From Proteobacteria bacterium UBA964 (GTDB lineage Bacteria; Pseudomonadota; Gammaproteobacteria; Steroidobacterales; Steroidobacteraceae), in the NCBI GenBank assembly GCA_002292945.1, contig DBCG01000059.1, positions 1-6,260 of the forward strand: a stretch of 6,260 nt of DNA, written 5' to 3'. The translations under genes were made by a program, and so were the position numbers. This document shows, piece after piece, positions 1 to 4,668 of the stretch. Below the pieces are notes generated by a model. That model was not told where the DNA came from, ran no database searches, and was given only the letters and a program-made list of their open reading frames with translations. The stretch's first letter is position 1. The number at the start of each line of letters is the position of its first letter.

Positions 1-19
1 GGGAACAAAGGCCTGCGCC

Positions 20-47
20 GGGGGGGGGGAGGGGGGGGAACGGGGGG
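20..47. repeat. poly-G tracts, quadruplex-prone low-complexity DNA
   Basis: Three G tracts of 10, 8 and 6 bases are separated only by A and by AAC, and another short G tract follows at 56-59. The plus strand could fold as an intramolecular G-quadruplex. The run lies at the extreme left of the window, about 180 bases before the first credible start codon. It could be real regulatory or slippage-prone DNA. It could equally be a sequencing or assembly artefact, because two-colour chemistries emit false G at read ends. The tracts are seen directly; any function is inference. Confidence 0.75.
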
Positions 48-109
48 TGACCGGTGGGGTATCCATGGCGATTCGACCCGTAAACCGTGGGGGAGTTCAC
101 CTCATCAAA

Positions 110-139
110 CCGCCGGGATTTGGCAGAATCCCGAGGCGG
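110..139 (+). other. GC-rich hairpin in the leader of the first gene
   Basis: The arm CCGCCGGGATT (110-120) pairs with AATCCC (127-132) and GGCGG (135-139). This makes 11 base pairs with a two-base GA bulge and a six-base loop, TGGCAG. No T tract follows, so it is not a classical intrinsic terminator. It ends 84 bases before the ATG of the first gene. It could be a leader attenuator, an RNA stabiliser, a protein-binding inverted repeat, or the factor-dependent end of an upstream gene. The pairing is seen directly; the role is unknown. Confidence 0.55.
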
Positions 140-210
140 TACCCGGATGCCCTAGGTCGGATCGGGTCCGTTCCTGCCCCCCACGGTACCGGCCGGCGGG
201 CGTCCGAATT

Positions 211-217
211 GGAGGGA
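211..217 (+). promoter_or_regulatory. Strong ribosome binding site deciding the first start
   Basis: GGAGGGA lies six bases before the ATG at 224. It is close to the ideal Shine-Dalgarno sequence and is the reason for choosing this start over the in-frame GTG at 47, which would add 59 residues without family resemblance in front of a clear signal peptide. Confidence 0.85.
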
Positions 218-223
218 GTGCCG

Positions 224-571
224 ATGAATCGTATTGTGCTCATGATGTTCTGTGTGGCAGCGGTCTTCGCGAGCCCTGCTGATGCCGCGGGTGAATTCAA
301 GTCTGGCAACGAGATCAAGGTCGGTCTCGAGGGTTGGGTCGACAAAAGCTCCACCGAATACGTCCGTGACGGAGTCGCGTTCGGCTATGTCATCGGGGTG
401 CACGATGCACTGTCCGGTTCCGTCATCTGCAGCGGTGACAACGTCACGCAAGGCCAGGTGATCGACGTCGTGCTGAAGTTCATGCGCAAGAACCCTGAGA
501 TTCTGGACCGTAGCGCAGATCAGGTCGTCGCGGCTGCGCTCAAGTCCGCATGGCCTTGTGCGGACACCTGA
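224..571 (+). CDS. Rap1a/Tai-family secreted small protein
   Basis: A predicted periplasmic protein of 115 residues. Residues 1-21 form a signal peptide: N-terminal Arg, a hydrophobic stretch LMMFCVAAVFA, and a signal peptidase I site after Ala-Asp-Ala at 19-21. The mature part has the Rap1a/Tai hallmarks: FGYVIGVHDALSG (53-65), a Cys at 69, the VTQGQVIDVVLKFMRKNP segment (74-91), and a closing helix VVAAALKSAWPC ending at Cys112. Cys69 and Cys112 are the only mature cysteines and probably form a disulfide. Family founders are periplasmic immunity proteins that neutralise type VI secretion effectors. Many relatives, like this one, have no adjacent effector, so immunity is not demonstrated here. 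The stop is one base before the next ATG, which implies an operon and translational coupling. Family assignment is by recalled motif pattern; exact function is open. Confidence 0.85.
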   Translation: MNRIVLMMFCVAAVFASPADAAGEFKSGNEIKVGLEGWVDKSSTEYVRDGVAFGYVIGVHDALSGSVICSGDNVTQGQVIDVVLKFMRKNPEILDRSADQVVAAALKSAWPCADT

Positions 572-572
572 C

Positions 573-1388
573 ATGACCCGTTCCCTGATGACCCGGGTGG
601 AAGAGGCCTACCTCAGGCTCTTCCGGATCGCGTTGCTCGTGCTCCTCACGTTGGTGCTGGTCGCCACCGTCGCGATGGCGGTGCAAGGCGCCATGAACGC
701 CATGACGAAGCCGAAGGCGATCCAACCGGCCCGCGAGGCGCCGGCGCCCGCCGTCGGCATCGAGGCGTTCATCGAAGAGTTCGACAAAGAGCCGATGCGC
801 GATACGCCGCCGCCGACCGACGCCGGTGGGGCGCGCGCCAAGCCCGACACGACGCTCGATGACAAGGTCACGGCACAGATCCGTAAGCTCTATGGGTACT
901 TCGACGGCTATCAACAGGCTTGCCGCATCCCGCTCGATGCGCAGGTGGACCAACGCACTTTCGAGAGCAGCTTCGATCGACGGATGATGCGGAACCTGTT
1001 CAAGGAACTCGGCGATCCCTACATCGAGTCGCAGGCTGGTTTCGAAAAAGCGTTGCTCTCCCACCCACGGATCATCGAGATCTGCGTCGAGAAACGGGGT
1101 CGGGCTCAGGTGTTCTGGACCTCGATGAACTGGCACCTGGATCAGTGGCGAGTGAAGATCAAAGAATCCGAGGAATTCGCGGTGGCCGAGACTGAGCGGG
1201 TCGAGCGCGAGACCATTGCGGAGGCGGCGCGGGTGGCCGCCACGAAGGCGGCGGGGATCCAGCAGCTGCTCATATCGCTCGGCATGTTCGGCGCGTTCTT
1301 CTCGCTCGCGCTGTTGCTGATCTTCGCGAAGATCGAATCCAATCTGCGAGGCGTGCAGGTCATCGAGCGCGCCCCACAGGATGCGTGA
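573..1388 (+). CDS. Unrecognised inner-membrane protein with two spans
   Basis: A 271-residue protein I cannot assign to a family. Membrane span 1 is at about 17-37, preceded by Arg8, Arg15 and Arg18, which suggests a cytoplasmic N terminus. A Pro/Ala-rich linker follows (51-92). Then comes a folded-looking domain (about 97-195) with two cysteines, Cys117 and Cys171, and several aromatic residues. A long Glu/Arg/Ala-rich helix (about 195-229) runs directly into span 2 (about 231-252), and a short tail ends in the cytoplasm. The large middle part should be periplasmic, where the cysteines could form a disulfide. The two-span layout recalls Wzz-type polysaccharide co-polymerases, but their proline-rich motif next to span 2 is absent. 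The ATG at 573 follows the previous stop after one base and has no good ribosome site, so it probably relies on coupling. A GTG at 558 is an alternative start. Confidence 0.85.
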   Translation: MTRSLMTRVEEAYLRLFRIALLVLLTLVLVATVAMAVQGAMNAMTKPKAIQPAREAPAPAVGIEAFIEEFDKEPMRDTPPPTDAGGARAKPDTTLDDKVTAQIRKLYGYFDGYQQACRIPLDAQVDQRTFESSFDRRMMRNLFKELGDPYIESQAGFEKALLSHPRIIEICVEKRGRAQVFWTSMNWHLDQWRVKIKESEEFAVAETERVERETIAEAARVAATKAAGIQQLLISLGMFGAFFSLALLLIFAKIESNLRGVQVIERAPQDA

Positions 1389-1431
1389 GGCCGGTGTGAT
1401 AGGCCGCAGGGAACACAGGGCAGGCATCGAT

Positions 1432-2574
1432 ATGACATCTGCACAAAAGGCTCCGGCCCGGACGCCGACCGTCGCCGCGCTGACATTCTGCGCGATGATC
1501 ACGGTGGCTACCGCAGCAGCCGATGAGTTGCGCAGCTTCGACGGCGTGTCGCGCCTCGTCGTGACCGCAGGCGAACCTGTCGAGCTTCCGATCGGTGACG
1601 AGGAGCGGGTGAACGACTACAGCTGTAAGGAGAGCAGCTACCTGACGACGACCGACGAGAACAAACGGGTGGTGTACGAGGACAAGCGCATCGGTGAACT
1701 GCCGTTCGTCTTCGCCGTGCCCGAGTCGACTTTCCTCACGCTCAGGTCGATGGAGGTCGAAGGCGCACGGCTGATGCTGTCCTTCAATTCGAAAGGCTAC
1801 TTCCCTGAGCATACTGCGCCGGTGTTGCTGACCGTGCGCAAGGAGATCTATGGCGCCGAGCCGGTCACGGCGCTGGTCGCCAATGCGCTTCTGATCGGCC
1901 TGCCGCTGCTGCTCGACCCCAAGTCGGCCGCCGAGCAGACTTTCGGTTGCACCGATCGCGAGTCAACCGGGAAGCGTCTTGATGTCGACAACCGTCGCAA
2001 GATGCGCAAAGGCTACTGGGCAGACCATGGCCGAGAAGCCACGATCACCCTGCGGGGCTTCCAGACCGCCCGCACTCTATCGGTCGTGATCGATGGCGAG
2101 AGCGGTCTTGCGGAGATCGACCTCAGTCGTCTGATCGACACCTCACCGCTCGACAGCGTGACCGCACTCGAAGTCGCTTGCGACAGCTGCGACGTGCCGA
2201 CCCCGAAACAGGTGAAACAGTTCGGTGCGGCGCCCGCCGTGTTGGCGGCGAGCGTCGATTTCCGGCCGGTACGCGATGAGCGGCGCCGCCAGGAGCAGTT
2301 GCGTGTCGATGCCGAAGCCCGCGTGGCTGCCGAAGCCCGTGCGCGCGCCGAGGCGGAGGCCGAGCGCTTGCGGCTCGATCGCATGCTCGCAGAGCAGCGC
2401 GCCGAGGAGCAGCGCGCTGCGGCCGAAGCTGCGCGGCTGGAGAGCGAACGGGTTGCGCTCGAGCGCCAGCGCCAAGAAGCGTTGGCGGAGCAGGCGCGTC
2501 GCGACGCGGCCGCGATCGCCGAGCGCGAGCGCCGGCGCCGCGAAGCGAAAGCGGCGACCTTGCGGAATCTCTGA
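1432..2574 (+). CDS. Exported protein with charged coiled-coil tail
   Basis: A 380-residue protein of no family I recognise. Residues 1-30 look like a signal peptide: Lys6 and Arg10, a hydrophobic core at about 13-25, and an Ala-rich cleavage region before Asp31. Residues 31-280 look like a mostly beta domain with Cys65, Cys173 and a CxxC-spaced pair at Cys250/Cys253. A hydrophobic stretch at 145-161 could be a buried strand-helix or a second membrane segment. From about 281 to the end the chain is almost only Arg, Glu, Ala, Gln and Leu, a long predicted coiled coil resembling the low-complexity helix of TolA. I chose the ATG at 1432 because it begins the signal peptide and has CAGG seven bases upstream. 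An in-frame ATG at 1381 overlaps the previous stop and would add 17 residues. The gene is probably last in an operon with the two genes before it. An envelope role is inferred from targeting only. Confidence 0.82.
   Translation: MTSAQKAPARTPTVAALTFCAMITVATAAADELRSFDGVSRLVVTAGEPVELPIGDEERVNDYSCKESSYLTTTDENKRVVYEDKRIGELPFVFAVPESTFLTLRSMEVEGARLMLSFNSKGYFPEHTAPVLLTVRKEIYGAEPVTALVANALLIGLPLLLDPKSAAEQTFGCTDRESTGKRLDVDNRRKMRKGYWADHGREATITLRGFQTARTLSVVIDGESGLAEIDLSRLIDTSPLDSVTALEVACDSCDVPTPKQVKQFGAAPAVLAASVDFRPVRDERRRQEQLRVDAEARVAAEARARAEAEAERLRLDRMLAEQRAEEQRAAAEAARLESERVALERQRQEALAEQARRDAAAIAERERRRREAKAATLRNL
2311..2417 (+). repeat. Short in-frame direct repeats in coiled-coil coding DNA
   Basis: GCCGAAGCCCG occurs at 2311-2321 and again at 2329-2339, an offset of six codons. 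GAGCAGCGCGC occurs at 2392-2402 and 2407-2417, an offset of five codons. They encode alternating Ala-Glu-Ala-Arg and Glu-Gln-Arg-Ala units of the coiled-coil tail. Because the offsets are whole codons, slippage would lengthen or shorten the helix without shifting frame. The repeats are seen directly; expansion between strains is inference. Confidence 0.6.
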
Positions 2575-2589
2575 CCGGACGCGCGGCGA

Positions 2590-3924
2590 TCAGCTGCGTA
2601 CAGGCGTCGCCGTCAGGTCATAGGCATCGGCGCCGGTGATCTTCACGCGCGCGAACTCGCCGACCGCGAGCTTGGCGCCTTTTTTCACCCGCACCACGCC
2701 GTCGATCTCGGGCGCATCGCCGCGCGATCGTGCGATCGCCATGCCATCCTCGATTGAATCCACCAACACCGTCTCCTCGCGACCGACCCGCGCTGCGAGC
2801 CGGGTGGCACTGATACGCTGTGCGCGTTCCATGAAACGGGCGAGACGCTCTTCCTGGATCGCAGGGTCTACATGAGCACCCGCGTCGTTGGCGCGTGCAC
2901 CTTCGACCGGTGAATACTTGAATGCACCGACCCGGTCGAGCTGGGCCTCGTCGAGCCAGGCAAGCAGTTCCTCGAACTCGGCTTCGGTCTCGCCAGGGAA
3001 CCCGACGATGAAGGTGCTGCGAAGCACCAGGTCCGGGCAGACGCGACGCCACTCACGCAACCGATCGAGCGTGCCCTCGGCGGCTGCAGGCCGCTTCATG
3101 CGCTTCAGGACGCTCGGACTGCCATGCTGGAACGGGATGTCGAGATAAGGCAGCACCTTGCCCTCGGCCATCAGCGGCAGCACCGCATCGACATGCGGAT
3201 AGGGATATACATAATGCATGCGCACCCAGACCCCGAGTGAGCCCAAGCCGCGCGCGAGATCGATGAAGCGGGTCTCGTACTCGTTGCCCTGCCAGGTCGC
3301 CGGCGCGTAACGCAGGTCTGAGCCGTAGGCACTGGTGTCCTGGGAGATCACAAGCAGTTCGCGCACGCCGGCGTGTACCAGACGATCGGCCTCGCGCAGG
3401 ACATCGTCGATGCGGCGGCTTGCAAGTTTGCCGCGCAGGTCCGGGATGATGCAGAAGCTGCACTTGTTGTTGCAGCCTTCGGAGATCTTGAGGTACGCGT
3501 AGTGGCGTGGCGTGAGTCGCACGCCCTGCGGTGGCAAGAGATCGAGGAACGGATCGTGCTTCGGCGGCAGATGTTGGTGCACCGCGGTGAGCACATCGTC
3601 GTAGGCATGCGGGCCGGTGACCTTGAGCACGCGCGGATGCCGTTCGAGGATGCGCGCCGGGTTCGCCCCGAGGCAGCCGGTGACGACCACTTTGCCGTTC
3701 TGTTCGAGCGCCTCACCGATGGCGTCCAGCGATTCGTCGATCGCCGAGTCGATGAAGCCGCAGGTGTTGACCACCACGAGGTCGGCCGACTCATAGTCGG
3801 GCGCCACGGCGTAGCCCTCGGCGCGCAGCTGCGTGAGGATGCGCTCGGAATCGACGAGCGCCTTGGGGCAGCCGAGGCTGACGAAGCCGATCTTCGGTGT
3901 GCGGCGTGTTTTTGCGACGGGCAT
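2590..3924 (-). CDS. rimO: Ribosomal protein S12 methylthiotransferase RimO
   Basis: RimO is a cytoplasmic radical-SAM enzyme that adds a beta-methylthio group to a conserved aspartate of ribosomal protein S12. This 444-residue copy is full length for the family. The N-terminal methylthiotransferase domain carries the three ligands of the auxiliary iron-sulfur cluster at Cys19 (SLGCPKA), Cys55 (NTCGF) and Cys84 (TGCLG). The radical-SAM domain has the CNNKCSFC motif with Cys151, Cys155 and Cys158, then YLDIPFQHGSPSVLKRMKRP (260-279), strongly RimO-like. A TRAM domain spans about 378-442. RimO rather than MiaB is indicated by SLGCPKALVDSE and by the spacing of the radical-SAM motif. An in-frame TGA lies one codon upstream of the ATG, so no longer start is possible. 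There is no clear ribosome site. The gene converges on the preceding operon with a 15-base gap and diverges from the methyltransferase. Confidence 0.97.
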   Translation of the reverse strand: MPVAKTRRTPKIGFVSLGCPKALVDSERILTQLRAEGYAVAPDYESADLVVVNTCGFIDSAIDESLDAIGEALEQNGKVVVTGCLGANPARILERHPRVLKVTGPHAYDDVLTAVHQHLPPKHDPFLDLLPPQGVRLTPRHYAYLKISEGCNNKCSFCIIPDLRGKLASRRIDDVLREADRLVHAGVRELLVISQDTSAYGSDLRYAPATWQGNEYETRFIDLARGLGSLGVWVRMHYVYPYPHVDAVLPLMAEGKVLPYLDIPFQHGSPSVLKRMKRPAAAEGTLDRLREWRRVCPDLVLRSTFIVGFPGETEAEFEELLAWLDEAQLDRVGAFKYSPVEGARANDAGAHVDPAIQEERLARFMERAQRISATRLAARVGREETVLVDSIEDGMAIARSRGDAPEIDGVVRVKKGAKLAVGEFARVKITGADAYDLTATPVRS

Positions 3925-3929
3925 GGGTC

Positions 3930-3958
3930 ATTTTACCGTCTATTACGCTCCCTGTCGC
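3930..3958 (-). promoter_or_regulatory. Candidate leaderless promoter of rimO
   Basis: Read on the minus strand, GCGACA (3958-3953) is followed after 17 bases by TAAAAT (3935-3930). These match four of six -35 and five of six -10 consensus bases at ideal spacing. Transcription would start at about 3923-3924, at the rimO ATG itself, giving a leaderless message. This fits the missing Shine-Dalgarno sequence. The matches are seen; promoter activity is inferred. Confidence 0.5.
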
Positions 3959-3989
3959 TGCGGCGCTGGCGGCTCGCGAGGGACACGGT

Positions 3990-3995
3990 TAGGCT
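3990..3995 (+). promoter_or_regulatory. Weak -10-like element before the methyltransferase
   Basis: TAGGCT within GGTTAGGCT lies 33 bases before the GTG start at 4028, allowing a leader of about 26 bases. No good -35 hexamer is present at 16-18 bases. A very similar word sits at nearly the same distance before the acyl-CoA synthetase gene, which is the main reason to list it. Confidence 0.3.
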
Positions 3996-4027
3996 CTGGC
4001 GGTGATGAAGATGCATATCGGTGTCCT

Positions 4028-4621
4028 GTGACCGGCAGTGAGCGCTTCGGGCGCGAGTACTACCGGCGTTTCTACCGTGATGGGCGGACCTCGGTGGCAT
4101 CGCAGGCCGAGATGGCTCGACGGGCTGAGTTTATCGCGGCCTATGTGCGGCATATCGACTGTCCGGTGTCGAGCGTCCTCGACGCGGGATGCGGCCTCGG
4201 TCTGATGCGCGAACCCCTGATGCGGGCGCTGCCCGACGCGGCGTGGGTCGGACTCGAATACAGCGCTTATCTTTGCCAGCGCTACGGATGGACCGAGGGC
4301 AGCCTCGCCGAATGGCGTCCGCGCAAGCCGTTCGACCTCGTCGTCTGCTATGACGTCTTGCAGTACCTGGACGACGCTGCGGCGGCCAAGGCGATGGCGA
4401 ACCTCGCGAGGCTCTGTCGCGGGGTCCTGTACTTCAGTGCATTGACCGGTCGCGATTGGCGCGAGAACGCCGACCAGACGCGCACCGATCGTGATGTGAC
4501 CTTGCGCAGTGCCGACTGGTACCGATCACGCCTCAAGCGGAACTTCCGGCAAGTGGGTGCGGGTCTTTGGCTGCGCAAAGGGTCGCCGCTCGTGACCTGG
4601 GAGCTCGAAACGGCCGGTTGA
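4028..4621 (+). CDS. Class I SAM-dependent methyltransferase, substrate unknown
   Basis: A 197-residue cytoplasmic methyltransferase with a Rossmann-like fold. Motif I, VLDAGCGLGLM (50-60), binds S-adenosylmethionine. Glu77 in VGLEYSAYLC is the likely acidic residue that holds the ribose hydroxyls. FDLVVCYDVLQYLDD (102-116) is the motif at the end of strand 4. The N terminus is rich in Tyr and Arg (REYYRRFYRDGR, 9-20) and may help bind substrate. The C-terminal half (about 134-195) keeps the usual strand pattern but does not reveal the substrate. The start is uncertain. The GTG at 4028 gives a normal-looking N terminus but a poor ribosome site. The only other in-frame upstream ATG, at 3923, overlaps the rimO start codon and would add 35 unusual residues, two of them Cys in CRC. 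The gene is divergent from rimO and 47 bases before an acyl-CoA synthetase; neither neighbour identifies its target. Confidence 0.88.
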   Translation: MTGSERFGREYYRRFYRDGRTSVASQAEMARRAEFIAAYVRHIDCPVSSVLDAGCGLGLMREPLMRALPDAAWVGLEYSAYLCQRYGWTEGSLAEWRPRKPFDLVVCYDVLQYLDDAAAAKAMANLARLCRGVLYFSALTGRDWRENADQTRTDRDVTLRSADWYRSRLKRNFRQVGAGLWLRKGSPLVTWELETAG

Positions 4622-4631
4622 GCGGTTCGGT

Positions 4632-4637
4632 TACACT
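4632..4637 (+). promoter_or_regulatory. Candidate -10 element of the acyl-CoA synthetase gene
   Basis: TACACT within GGTTACACT matches four of six bases of the sigma-70 -10 element and sits 32 bases before the ATG. No convincing -35 hexamer is seen. It would begin a leader of about 25 bases carrying the ribosome site, letting this gene be transcribed apart from the methyltransferase upstream. Confidence 0.35.
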
Positions 4638-4657
4638 CGCTTCATCTGGGATCTTTT

Positions 4658-4663
4658 GGGAGA
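4658..4663 (+). promoter_or_regulatory. Ribosome binding site of the acyl-CoA synthetase gene
   Basis: GGGAGA ends five bases before the ATG at 4669, a good Shine-Dalgarno position. It confirms this start, which also matches the usual MLG...HPLLIS beginning of the family. Confidence 0.75.
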
Positions 4664-4668
4664 ACACC

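Noticed and set aside
137..190. Repeated palindrome CGGTACC at 137-143 and 184-190
   Set aside because: A seven-base repeat is common by chance in DNA this rich in G and C, and no further copies or symmetry were found.
47..223. In-frame upstream extension of the first gene from a GTG at 47
   Set aside because: It would place 59 non-family residues ahead of a clear signal peptide, starts inside the G-tract region, and ignores the strong ribosome site at 211-217.
573..1388. Assignment of the two-span protein as a Wzz-type chain-length regulator
   Set aside because: The two-span layout fits, but the proline-rich motif near the second span and any polysaccharide gene neighbours are missing.
540..1502. 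320-codon open frame on the minus strand
   Set aside because: It is antisense to the two-span membrane protein and spans its flanking junctions. Its composition is Arg/His/Leu-rich with no motif, as expected from a shadow frame.
3373..4005. 210-codon plus-strand open frame across the rimO start
   Set aside because: It is antisense to well-conserved rimO coding sequence and continues into the divergent promoter region, with no recognisable domain.
3923..4027. Longer methyltransferase start at the ATG at 3923
   Set aside because: It overlaps the rimO ATG in the palindrome CATG, has no ribosome site, and would add 35 residues unlike the family. The GTG at 4028 is preferred.
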